64,000 nt of DNA from Primulina eburnea (taxonomy: Eukaryota > Streptophyta > Magnoliopsida > Lamiales > Gesneriaceae), in the NCBI RefSeq assembly GCF_022965805.1, contig NC_133106.1:32663913-32727912 (forward strand), given 5' to 3'. A program made the translations under genes and the position numbers. Below the pieces are notes generated by a model. The model was given only the letters and a program-made list of their open reading frames with translations. It did not search any database and was not told where the DNA came from. Shown in pieces: positions 34,546 to 45,577 of this stretch. The stretch's first letter is position 1, and each line of letters begins with the position of its first letter.

Positions 34546-37057
34546 CAAAATTATTATTAGTATAATGAAAAGTGATAGCAAGATGTAATGGTTGTTTTTT
34601 AGCTTGTCTTTCATCTGAGTATGTTCAATATATTTGTATTTGTATTTATATTTTCTATTCATTAAATTTTATCCATTGGAAAAACTTAATAGCAAAACTT
34701 GATATCCACAACGCATGGCAGATTAGTAATGTGTTTTTACTATGGAAGCTGGAAAATTAAACGATACAGACACCTGGAAGAACTTGAAAATGTCAAATTA
34801 TATTGCTGCAATATATTATTTATAAATAGAAGAGAAACTCAGTGAGCAAGTTCTTGGTTCCGTAGTTTAGGAAAGGAAAATTGGTTGTACATATTATCAA
34901 GAATTTGAAGCACGTCGCAATGAAACATAAGCATTGCCACATCGAATCACACCAGTTCTTCGACCTTTAAACATCTCATCACTTATCGCGGCACACAGAG
35001 ACCTAGTTCTGAAATAAAGAAATCAACTCGTGAGCAATGAATTTACATGCCAAATGGATACCAGAACCGACTCTACTAGAGGCGAAAAATGAGACAACGA
35101 TCACATAATGTAGCACTTTTGCAAGCATACAACAATCAAAATAAATTATAATACATGACTTGATGTAAAATCCCTATTATACACAAAACTACAAACCCAA
35201 TTGGAAAAACCAAGCGCAGGGAAGATGACGGAGTCTAGGAGCCCAGGCACACTGTGTAAGTAAGTCGCACAAAAACATAATATCCATGTCAAAGATGCAT
35301 TTGCACTACAGCATGAGCCTTCGAGGCATGCCTGAAGCATTCACTTCATGTTCTAGACACATGCTTCGTTAAAAGGACGTGTCTTTGATTTGACGACTAT
35401 GGAAAAACCACAAAAAATGTCGATTATAAAAGTTACAATTCGCTGACATTGACAGAGACAATGAAAGCTCCATAGAAACAATATCGTGAACAAGATATCT
35501 GAAATCTGGTAGGCATACTAAATCCTACCAACATGTGGAATCAGTGAGGATAAGGAATTTCAAATGATGGGGCTAAAGATGCAATCGCGATGTCAAATCT
35601 AATAAATGACCATCATCAAGGACTACAGATCATATTCTGTTCTTTAACAACAATCAGCTCTTGCTTGTTATGCAAATGCCATAATAGTAGACGCGGAGGG
35701 CTTCAATCATCTGGATGGTAGCTATATATTTTTTCCATAGTAAAAAAATTAAAAAACAATCACATGAAGAGCTTAACGGCTGAGCATATCCAAGATCACT
35801 AACCTAGAGTATATATTACAGCCTCTATCAATAACAACAATCATCACTATGTAGAAGCCTCAATTGATCATCAATCTGAATTATCCATGAAAAAAATTGA
35901 TTGTGGAATGTGGTCATCGATGTTCAAATCGTGTAGCATTCTGCAACCCAAAGCCAATATTCTGCTCTGGCTGATATTAAATCACTAACGTTTACCCAAA
36001 AAACTAAATGTAGGTTGAGAAGATAAGAGAGGAAACTGTTTCCTCAAAGTTTCATGAAAAGCTAGTTTGCAGCAGAGAAACTGAGAGAATCTCTGGTTTA
36101 CAAAATCAAATAATATAATGAAGCAAAAGGCAGGGTGGGGATAGATGACAGATAATACAGCATTCAAAAAATCAATAAAAATTCAGGATCCAGTTCAAAA
36201 GAGGAGCTGACAAAAGGAGCAAACAAAAGTTGTTCCAGTTAAACAGCTGTTGGTTTTTCCTAATTCAATTGCATCATTTCATATGGATGGCCACTCAAGT
36301 ACTCATAATACTGATTTTTTATCGCGGGAATGTTGTTTGATCCAAACGAACAAAAAAAATATGAGTTAAACCATCATGTACCACGCTACAACAAATATTA
36401 TTAAATTTCGAACAACAACAACAATTTTTATGCATGGTACTTCATATAAAGTCACGCCTAAGTAACATGGAAAGCATGTGTATAACCGGCCCATGAAACT
36501 TGTACATATTTGTTCAATTTCAAACGGCTAACCTCCCCTAGCCTAGTCCATGCGTGCCTGCATATTGAAACTTCTTATTCTCTCATTGCCTTAAAACAAT
36601 GGCACACTCATATTTTTTCATTACTGTGTAGGATAAAAATTTACATAGCAAAGTGTATTTAAATCAGTGACAGACACATTTAACTTCCGACCAATTATTA
36701 GAGATAACACAGCACTCTAACTTGTTTCTCCAACGCCTCTATTGGTCGAATAAGTTGCCTATGTAACTCATGGGTTAATTTTAGTGCACTTGTCATCAAA
36801 TTATCTATGTAAGCAAATGAATCTTTCATCCCCCTAAAATTTCGATTTCAAGCAAAAATACAAAACTGAATTGAAACTCATGATGCCCCATCAGCCATTG
36901 CACTCTCCCGAAATTGCAAGTAACTCGGCTAAACTCCATGAAAATAATAGTACAACAAATTGAAAAGAAAGTTTAGCAGATTGCTATAGTTAGAGACATG
37001 GAAAATCATTTTAGATCTAAAATTTAGAGTATTCTTACAGAAACCTTGAAAAATCTA
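34546..37057. other. Low-repeat stretch downstream of the NFD6/NOXY2-like gene, function unresolved
   Basis: About 2.5 kb with fewer microsatellites and a more even base composition than other intergenic DNA here, and no recognisable coding exon. Because it lies directly 3' of the minus-strand mitochondrial-protein gene, it may hold 3'-UTR or alternative terminal exons of that gene, or a non-coding transcript. This is inference. Confidence 0.4.
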
Positions 37058-37794
37058 TCAAACTCCAGGGTTGGCACAGCAGAGCATACCCTGAGACAAC
37101 GACCTACAGCCCAAGGAATCGGCACCCAGGCAAGATGTCAGCCTAGCTGAGGAGACAGCTGAGTGGAGTGGCAACAGAGACTGTAGGGCTCCCAATTGCG
37201 ACACTGGCCTGCGAGACAAAATATTTTAAGCCGCATTTGGATTTGAAAATTTTAGGTTACCATATGGACTTAAAATATATCATCTAAATCAATCATAGAT
37301 GTTTGATAACAAAGAAAATCGAGATTTGGAAAATTCATCTTTTCAATCTAATATAATTTTTAGCACGTAATTCGATTGATTTTCAAATCTTTTCATTAGA
37401 AACACCGAACACCTTTATCAAATCCAAATCCACTGACCCAAAACACTGAGCTTTTAAAGTAATTTATCCGATATTTGATTTTAAAAAACGTAAAGACTTG
37501 CATTTATCATCCAAAAGCACACATCATGACCGGAGCTTTTTAGTGAAACCCATTTGCACATTCTGCATGAAATTTAGGAATGGCACATAAAAATCCAGCC
37601 TTGATCCAGAACTAAAATGAATAGGCAAACAGGGTACATAACTCAATTAGGGCTTACGGAAAAAACCTGGAGAAAAGTAACGGCTGGGGCCGCGGTGATT
37701 GAACGGGGAACGAAGGTCTGGTGCCGGGCTTTATAATGGTGGATTTGAGAAGGTTGATTGCAGGTCTTGAAATTGATCCGGAGCGGGAAGCCAT
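37058..37794 (-). CDS. Small mitochondrial protein, NFD6/NOXY2-like
   Basis: CDS complement join(37058..37208, 37658..37794), 95 residues in two exons. ATG at 37794; donor C|GTAAGC after 37658; acceptor CTCGCAG before 37208; the split codon CC|G keeps frame; TGA at 37060-37058. An upstream in-frame ATG at 37857 would add 21 residues but lacks the family's start. The protein begins MASRSGSISRPAINLLKSTI, an Arg/Ser-rich, acid-free presequence typical of mitochondrial import. It continues QLGALQSLLPLHSAVSSARL and ends RSLSQGMLCCANPGV. These blocks match my memory of plant 'NUCLEAR FUSION DEFECTIVE 6, mitochondrial-like' and NOXY2-like proteins. The biochemical role is unknown; Arabidopsis relatives affect polar nuclear fusion or oxylipin response. 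The exact member is uncertain. Confidence 0.8.
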
Positions 37795-38059
37795 TGTTAT
37801 TGCGTAATGGGGCCTGGGGGAAGGAACGAAAAGGGTTTTGGAGGGGATTTTATCCAACTGAGGTGTGTACGTGGTGCTTTAAATAATCATACAAATTGTT
37901 TCAATTTAATTTGATTCAATAGTTTTAATATTTTTACACAACAATAATTCGTTTAACCGTAAAAATGTTTTTTATAGAATAATTGTCTGTTTTTAAAACT
38001 TTAATTTTTTCTATTAAAACGTAATAATCAAACAGTACCAGAGTTTAATAAATTATCTT

Positions 38060-38692
38060 TCACTCAGGGAGTGTTTGGTAGGGCCGTAGGGGTGATAAGG
38101 TGAGTTTATTTTTTTAACCAACCTTATTCCTCGTTTGGTACGCGTGATTATTTAACCAAGTCAATACGTTCTATGAATGATTATGTTATATTATGTGGGT
38201 TAAAATAATACATCCTCACTCCCTAAGATTATTTATCTAACTTTAATCCTTCATATTTTTCCAATTTTATCCTTCTTCTATATCAAAACTCACCACCACT
38301 TCCCGCCACGACCGTCGCCACCGACCGCCGACCGCCGCCACCGTCACCGACTGACCGTCGTCGCCGACTGCCGACCGATCGGTGCCGAGAACCAGCCGAC
38401 GCCGGACCCCCGACCGTCGCCGCCGATCGATAACTTCCGTCTGGCCAGCAGCCGTCGACGTCGCGGACTGCTGGCCGCACCGACATTCCGGAACGTCGCC
38501 GCCGGAGTGGAAGAAAAAAAAAAAGAAAGGGCAATTTTGTCCTTTCATTAAAAAATTCAAAATTATCCTACACTTAAAAATCATACCAAACATAACACCG
38601 TATATTACATTTCTACAACAATCATTTTTTTTATCATTTACTTACTCATCATTAGTTTATTTTATCCTCCAAACCAAACGAAGCCTTAGATT
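38060..38692. mobile_element. Probable inverted-repeat DNA element with GC-rich centre
   Basis: Left end GGGAGTGTTTGGTAGGG; right end CCAAACCAAACGAAGCCTTA, reverse complement TAAGGCTTCGTTTGGTTTGG. The shared GTTTGGT core and the TAAGGC end resemble the element at 12649-13358. The centre (38285-38510) is strikingly GC-rich, with repeated CCGCCGACCG-like words, in otherwise AT-rich DNA. No target duplication was identified, so the boundaries are approximate. Confidence 0.45.
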
Positions 38693-38756
38693 CTTGGATT
38701 TCGAACTTGCGAAAATATACATGTATGATTCCATAAATTGGCTCTAATTTAGATGT

Positions 38757-38937
38757 GACAAAAATTTGTGTGAGACGGTCTTACAGATCGTATTTTGTGA
38801 GACATATCTCTTATTTGGTTCATCCATGAAAAAATATTAATTTTTATGCTAAGAGTAACACTTTTTATTGTGAATATAGATAGAGTTTACTCGTCTTATA
38901 GATAAAAATTCGTAAAATCGTATAACAAGAGAACTAT
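38757..38937 (+). mobile_element. MULE-type MITE copy (decayed 3' end)
   Basis: GACAAAAATTTGTGTGAGACGG at the left; the right end reads AAATCGTATAACAAGAG, so its palindrome is mutated. Confidence 0.75.
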
Positions 38938-39708
38938 TTTTTATATATTTGAATTAGGGCCCAAACATCTTCTACGAAATAGATGTACAATATTCGCACA
39001 TTATACTTGTACATTAATTCATAGAATTCCTTAATACAGTTATAGCTGGCAAACTTTATTGCTACTCAACTTCCATTTCCAAGAAACAACTTACAAAAAC
39101 TTGTGGGCTTCCTTCTCCAAATTTTTACTTCTCCTTTAATTATTATTATTATTTTTAAATTCACAATATGCGTGAATCGTGACATTAGAAATACTTGTTC
39201 ATAGACACAAATCCAAGAAGAACTTTTTTTGTAATCAAACAATATAATTTTTAAGAAAATCAATTATTTATATATATATATATATATATATATTTTATAT
39301 ATATATATATTTTTTTTAAAAAAAACGCTTTTAGTCCGTTTACTTCTACAACTAAACCGATTTTAAAAATATTTTAAAATTAAAATTTATTGAAAAAATT
39401 TTCAAGAGTATGTTTGGTTGGAAAGTCAATATGCTAAAATAATTTTTTAAATGTTTTTATAAAAAAGTGTATTGTCTGGTTAAGAATTTATTTTAAAAAA
39501 TTTAAATATAAGATGACCAAATACTCCACGTAGGTAAAGAGCCTAAGCAAGTAGTCACAGTTACACAATCCTTCACGTGTCCTTGGAAACTCTCCAAGGG
39601 ATCTCCGCCACATTAATTTACCCAAAAAAGACAACTTTTCCCAACAATATTAGTAATAAAACAGTGTCCTCATTTGTCAAACTACCATAACCACTTTCCC
39701 TTCCAACA

Positions 39709-40416
39709 ATGGAGTCCGTTGCATCAAGCTCTACTCCGCCGCCAAACCACCACCATGAGCGCCACCGCTTCAGCCATACTCAACCCTTATCCGACCGGAT
39801 AACCCGAGCCCTCCACCACCGCCTCCGACTCCTCCATCGCTCTGACCCTCATTTCTTCATCCTCGGCGCCACGGGGAATGTTTACACCGTTAACATCTCC
39901 TCTACTCCTTCGTGCACCTGCCCTGATCGTGCTGTCCCCTGTAAACACATATTGTTCGTGTTTATTAGAGTACTCGGTGTGCCCCTCGACAACTCTTGCC
40001 TGTGGCGGCGAACGCTCCGGCCGTGTCAACTCCATCGACTGCTCGACATCCCCACCTCAGTAGAAGCCCTTGCCGGTGCAGCAGTCAGAGAGAGGTTTCA
40101 CCAGATGTTTTCCAAGGAAAAGGGTGGTGGTTCACGGCCGCCCGTGGTGGTGGCAGACTGCGACGGAGCATGCCCGGTGTGTTTGGAGGAGATGAAGAGA
40201 GATACGAAGGTGGTGGCTTGTGGGACATGCAAGAATGTGATACATGAAGAGTGTTTCCTGGCGTGGAAGAAGAGCTGCGGACGAAGGTCCGCCACCTGCG
40301 TCCTCTGTCGTGCGCGGTGGCGGAACAACGGCGGCGATCAAGAAAAGTATCTGAATCTCTCTGCTTATGTTAATGAAGATGATTTGTCGGAGGAAAATGG
40401 ACGATGCAATGATTAA
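39709..40416 (+). CDS. SWIM and RING-type zinc finger protein, putative E3 ubiquitin ligase
   Basis: Intronless, 235 residues, ATG at 39709, TAA at 40414-40416. GC-rich relative to its surroundings. A SWIM zinc finger (C69-x-C71-x6-C78-x-H80, within SCTCPDRAVPCKHILFV) is followed by a RING-like finger of C4HC3 spacing (C155, C158, C171, C174, H179, C182, C197, C200; CPVCLEEM...HEECFLAW...CVLC). This two-finger layout is shared by plant SWIM-RING proteins and by the SWIM/RING part of animal MEKK1, which is why databases often mislabel such plant genes as MAP kinase kinase kinases. There is no kinase domain here. E3 ubiquitin ligase activity is inferred from the RING; the SWIM finger may bind protein or DNA. 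Substrates are unknown. Confidence 0.9.
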   Translation: MESVASSSTPPPNHHHERHRFSHTQPLSDRITRALHHRLRLLHRSDPHFFILGATGNVYTVNISSTPSCTCPDRAVPCKHILFVFIRVLGVPLDNSCLWRRTLRPCQLHRLLDIPTSVEALAGAAVRERFHQMFSKEKGGGSRPPVVVADCDGACPVCLEEMKRDTKVVACGTCKNVIHEECFLAWKKSCGRRSATCVLCRARWRNNGGDQEKYLNLSAYVNEDDLSEENGRCND

Positions 40417-40792
40417 TTTAGCTAATTAATTAATTTTACAGTGCAATTAGTATTGTTTGGAGATAGATTTATTAATTCCATAATATCATTTAGGCTAATT
40501 ATTTTGGTGGGCTAAGCAGCTTATCATCTAAATAAATTATTAAACAGAAAACTGTAAATGTGATGTTGAGCTTGACTTGGATCACGATCATGAAAGTTTG
40601 GGTGACCTTCGAGCTCCAAATTCACAATGACCTAATAATATATGCTTGAATATTCATTATTAATGGATTAATAAAGTAAGGTCTAAATTTGGTCCAATAT
40701 GATTGTCTATATTATTAGTGATAACAACATGGCAAGTGTAGGTCGGATTTAATCAAATTCCAGACTCGCCTGCACAGGAAAATTAGGACCTG

Positions 40793-40834
40793 CCCACCCC
40801 ACCCCACCCCACCCACCCCACACCACACCACACA
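40793..40834. repeat. (CCCCA)n / (CCACA)n simple repeat
   Basis: C-rich strand with CCCACCCCA units grading to CCACA units. The complementary strand is a run of GGGGT tracts. Confidence 0.9.
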
Positions 40835-41318
40835 GTCTCTTTTTTAAACATGCTGCCCTACCTCAAAACTCGACGGGTCCAACCTGAATTAGACCCGTGA
40901 ACCGACTATACATTTAATTAAAAAATTTAAATAAATTAATAATATATATACATATATCTATATGTATATATTAATGAAATATATATTACATAGTATGTTT
41001 ATGTTAATATTTATATATTATATAAAGTCGCGACCCGCCTAAACTCATAATTGAACCAGCTTATTCGAACTCATGTCGTAACCTTTTTGAACGTGTTTTA
41101 ACCCAAACGGGCCGGGTTATATGTTACCAAATTTTAAATTGATCAATTATATTAGTCCTTTTTTTTCTTTCCAAAATTGATATTTTTTTCTACTTAAAAT
41201 GGACCCGATGCTATGTCTAGTGTCGAATAATCACTTTTATGAAAAATTAGTATAATTGCAAAATAAATAACCAATTGCCAAAAGAGAAGTGCCTATTTCT
41301 TTTGGTGGTATTTTTTTA

Positions 41319-41384
41319 GGCAAAAACTTGTGTGAGATAGTATCACAGATAAAGATTCGTAAGACCGTCTCACGAGACATACTC
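41319..41384 (+). mobile_element. 66-bp miniature of the MULE-type MITE, perfect TSD
   Basis: GGCAAAAACTTGTGTGAGAT fused directly to CACAGATAAAGATTCGTAAGACCGTCTCACGAG... and ending CATACTC. Both element ends are kept and the central 115 bp or so is missing. Perfect 9-bp target duplication ATTTTTTTA at 41310-41318 and 41385-41393. Confidence 0.92.
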
Positions 41385-41961
41385 ATTTTTTTAATCTAGC
41401 CCCGGTTCCTGCAAGCAGCATGTAATCAAAATTAATTTGAATAAAACAACTTAGATTGATTGTTATTTAGATGATTATGTAAACTATATTTACAAACTAA
41501 TTTCAAATAACATAATAATTATGTTAAACTATAAAATATTGGTTCAAAATTCAAAAAATAAATTATTTAATATTTTTATAGTATTTAATCGTTTAATACT
41601 ACTTCATAACAATTTTAAATTAATTTACATTAAATCAATATTTTTTAATCATAAGATTCATTTGTATAACCAACCAGACATCCGATGTAATATTGTATAA
41701 AAAATAGAATATTTTTTTTAATCAATTTCAGTTACTAAAAAAGTTGACTTAAATCCGTCCCTTCAAAAATTAAGATGTAACCGATAATTTTTATATGAGA
41801 CAATGGTACGTATTTAGAAAATAATTAATATTTATTATTATTTGGTCTGAAATTATTTATTTTAATGTGTTTTAGGTTTGATGATAAATATTCTCTTTTT
41901 CTCTTCTTTGAAAATTAGTTGATTATTTATTCTCCAAGCTCACGCTACCGTCTACAGCCCA

Positions 41962-44864
41962 ATGATGGAGCAAACGGCAACTTCCGGCAATCTTTCCCGA
42001 AAAGTCATTTCAATTGCCGCCGGAGAAGCTCATACTCTCGCTCTTAGTGGTCAGTAAATGTGGGTTTTGTTCCTCTTTTTATTAGCTGAAAATCTGAAGT
42101 ATCATAGATGAACTGGTACTGTGTATACTTGATTGAAATGGTGATGCGTGTATATGTACTTATCTAAGCGTATGGATACGCATCGATGTATGTACAGGTG
42201 ATGGCAAACTCTATTCTTGGGGGAGAGGAACCTTTGGCCGGCTCGGAACTGGTTCAGAGGCCGATCAGCCATTTCCGGTCCTGGTCAAGTTTTTTGGTTC
42301 GGATGCTGATAGAGAAGAGAAGCTGAAGATTGTTGGGATTGCTGCTGGGGCTTATCACAGTCTTGCTCTTGCTGGTAGTGTTTTTTGTTTGTCAGTGTAT
42401 AATATTGGGTTTTCTCGATGTTTTTTTTTGTGTTTGATTTATTGTTTCTTTGCTACGTTACATTTTGTCAGTTCATGATGCTTATTTTTCTTGAACATGG
42501 GCAGGGGTAGGAATTCAATTAAGAGGGGTTGAGTAGTTGTCTCGAGGAGGGCGAAGCTTTCGATTTTGGAGAACTATTCTAAAATTTTGAGTGATGTGAA
42601 TTAGTGAACGTCAAGTGGAAGATGAAGGAACTAGGGTTTGATTTTGTTGAATTGTTTCTTGTTTTTATTAGAAAGATAACTGATAAGTATTTTTTTTTTT
42701 TGTAACAAAGATTTATATCTGAAACCTTTCTCGAAAAAGTTTCATCCTACATGATTCGTGTCGGCCTGTGAATTTTGATTCCAGCCAATGATGACACTAT
42801 ATCTTCAATCCATTTAGTTCCTAACAAATTAGTATTTTGCAGTTTCTGAGGGATGTATCTATATAAGATGTGTAGATTCCAATCTATGGATTATTGAAAA
42901 TTTTGCAAAAGCTCTTTAGGGGAAGATTATGAAATTTATTCTCGTGTCGTTTTATTTCATCTTTTAATTGGAAAAAATGTTCATATACTGTTTAATATAA
43001 ATTGGCTTTTTGTATGTCCATACTTTGGTTACCTTTCCGGGGAATAACAGTGCTTTGCATGTCAAAATGGTTTTGATGCTATTTTTAAGCCAAATGTTAA
43101 ATGCCAATGCCGAGGACACGCAAAACAAGTGGAAATTGAAATGGCGTGTTCCATCAACAATCTTATGGTCTTTTTTTTCTTTCTTTGTTTGACGGCAGAT
43201 GATGGATCGGTTTGGGGATGGGGTTACAATATTTGTATCCTTTTAACACATGCTCTGAACTTGAATATCCTAGATGCTATCTCTGTTCATAGTGAAAGTA
43301 ATGCAGTTTTGCAAACTTTCTTCCAAGATATTAAGTAAACCTTGACCCTTTCCTGGATGGCCAAATCGGTGGTACCGGAGAAAATAGTTTGGTGCCTTGC
43401 TTGTTGGAAGGTTTCCTTGGGCTGGGACCTCCAGGTTCTGCTACCAAAGATTACGAAATGCAGAATGGAAAACCTCTAAAAGTACAAGCTGAATTTTGTT
43501 TAGATGTTTTATCACGATTTTCAGTATCAACTTAGATATTGCTTCGCTTGCAATTTCAGATTTCTTATGTGAAAGCTGGAGGAATGATGTCAATGGCAAT
43601 TGATAGTCTGGGATCATTGTGGATGTGGGGCAATTTCCCGCATCCCTTGCAAAGTCAGTCTGTTGAAGGACAAATAGCACTTGTCAGCAGTGCTGCTCCA
43701 GTTCCCATCTGGAATTTCCATGGCCACACTGTTGTTAAAGTGGCATGTGGAAACGAACATGTTGTGGCATTAGTGAGTGCTGGAGAAACATACGAAGGTA
43801 ATGATCTTATATGTTACTCTTGGGGTGGCAACAATCATGGCCAGTTAGGTCTAGGAGATAATGAAAGCAGGTTGAGTCCCGAGGTTATAGAAGCTTTTAA
43901 CTTGGGGTCTCCATGGTCGGTGTACGAGATATCTTGTGGTGCGTACCACACAGCTTTATTAGCTCTGAGCAAGGGATCGAGCGACATTTTAGAAAGTGTT
44001 TGCTTCACATTCGGATTAGGTGATAACGGGCAGCTTGGGCATGGAACAACACAAAGTTTGCTGTCCCCTGAACTTGTACGTGGATTGCCTCAGAACACCT
44101 TCCTAACTTCCGTGGACTGCGGATTATTTCACACGTGTGTGGTCTCGTCTGCTGGTGATGTATGGTCCTGGGGGATGGAGAAGGGCCTTGGCCTATGCCC
44201 GGATGCGCGATTTACGGGGACTGATTCCGGGGATGCTAGTTCTCCATTACTGATTCCTTGTAGTGGGATGTACAGCCCCAGATTTCAAGAACCTTTGCAA
44301 GTCGCATGTGGGGCAGCTCATACTGTACTTGTCGCAGATTCTGGTTATAAAATCTGGTCGTGGGGTAGGGGCCGGAGTGGAGTCCTTGGAAACGGAAAGA
44401 TGATTGATTGCTACGCACCAACAATTTCACTGTGGCCAACTCTTGTTGAAGATTTCAAGGAACAGGACTCCAACAATGCAAGGCCAAATGAACATAACAG
44501 AGAGAAGAATCCCGAACATAATGTGGAAATGGAGAAAAGGCTATCTGCGGCAATGGAGGAGATGGCAGTTCTTCGATCAAAACTTTCTGTGATGGAAAGA
44601 TACGCTAGCATACTTCATGGATCGATTTTTGGGAAGCCTTTCCAAGAACAAGAAATCCCGCCCTCGATACAAAGCTCGGGTGCGTTTGACATCGCAAAAG
44701 AGTGGGACAATATGCTGGAGAGTTCAGATCAGGGCAAGCTCCTCCGTTTAGAGATGTTTTACAACGACATGCTTGCCAGTGTAAAAGATAAGCTGTTGAA
44801 GAGAAGGATACAAGACATTGTAAAAGAGTGTCTAAAATCGACTGCTGCCAGATCTACTGGGTAA
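41962..44864 (+). CDS. RCC1-repeat (UVR8-like beta-propeller) protein with C-terminal coiled coil
   Basis: Five exons fit one frame: 41962-42049, 42198-42374, 43199-43234, 43357-43481, 43560-44864 (576 residues). Successive RCC1 blades read AAGEAHTLALSGDGKLYSWGRG, GAYHSLALA, DDGSVWGWGYNI, YSWGGNNHGQLGLGDN, CGAYHTALLA, FTFGLGDNGQLGHGTT, CGLFHTCVVSSAGDVWSWGMEKGLG and CGAAHTVLVADSGYKIWSWGRGRSGVLGNG. After the propeller comes a charged linker and coiled coil (MEKRLSAAMEEMAVLRSKLSVMERY). The exon 4 boundary is odd: the expected acceptor at 43355-43356 is GG, not AG. An AG at 43334-43335 would also keep frame and add seven residues. RCC1 propellers are protein-interaction or exchange-factor scaffolds; the role here is not predictable. 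Confidence 0.85.
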
Positions 44865-45577
44865 ATATGGTCTGTTTCAGTCGACCATGCGCATTTCACC
44901 CCTGAGTTGGAGGCCATGGCTACCCAAATATGATTTGTAGACATGTTCAGGGCCGGTTTAACAGCTTTGTAAGAACCATCGATCATGTGTCACATATATT
45001 GTATCAGTGCCTATAGACAATAAAGCTTGCAATCTCTTGCATGTATCATGGTTTCTCAGTCATTTACTTCCGATTTAGAGAGACTGAAATAAATAAATAA
45101 AAAAGAGAATATTTGGCGGCAAATTTCATTGTGGGATTCTGTTGAACTTTTGATTAAGGATGTTCCAAGTATCATGTGTTGAAGTGAGTTCTGTTATATA
45201 TGGTTGTCGAGTGATTTTATATTAGGTTTCAATTTCACATTTTTTACATAAGTATATTATAAATTAAAATACTCATTTTTTTACAAAAGTAAAAAGATTT
45301 ACATACTATGGTCCTATTTAAAAGTTTTAAAATTTTATTTTGATAAAAACATATTTAAATGAAAATGTCATTAGTCTCCACTCTCCATGCTCAACCAGCC
45401 TTTTAAATGCAATTAATTTAACGACCGAGTTTTCCAAGTTTTTAAATTTTGACAGAAGTTTAAATAGGAAAAAACTAGCAAACACGCTTTTGCTGGATCG
45501 ACTCTGCTTGTCGCAGAAACATTAGTCTCTATTGTCAGTAAAAGCCCTTCTAAAACCTAGAACGACACTACGGCGAA

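Larger units (their letters stand above)
40417..41961. other. Intergenic stretch between SWIM-RING and RCC1 genes
   Basis: No gene. It holds a CCCCA/CCACA-rich simple repeat (40793-40834), a possible decayed DNA element around 40740-41120 (words such as GACCCGTGAACC and AACGGGCCGGGTT), and the 66-bp mini-MITE (41319-41384). Confidence 0.55.

Noticed and set aside
35146..35340. 64-residue minus-strand frame in the low-repeat stretch as a cysteine-rich peptide gene
   Set aside because: No signal peptide followed by a regular cysteine pattern, and no recognisable family.
38267..38747. Open frames on both strands in the GC-rich island as a gene
   Set aside because: Low-complexity Arg/Gly/Ser text on both strands, no splice structure, and bounded by transposon-like ends.
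40793..40834. Interstitial telomere-like repeat
   Set aside because: Units are CCCCA and CCACA; the plant telomere unit CCCTAAA does not appear.
43010..43338. Short open frames around exon 3 of the RCC1 gene as separate genes
   Set aside because: They read through intron sequence into the small exon 3 (43199-43234) of the RCC1 gene.
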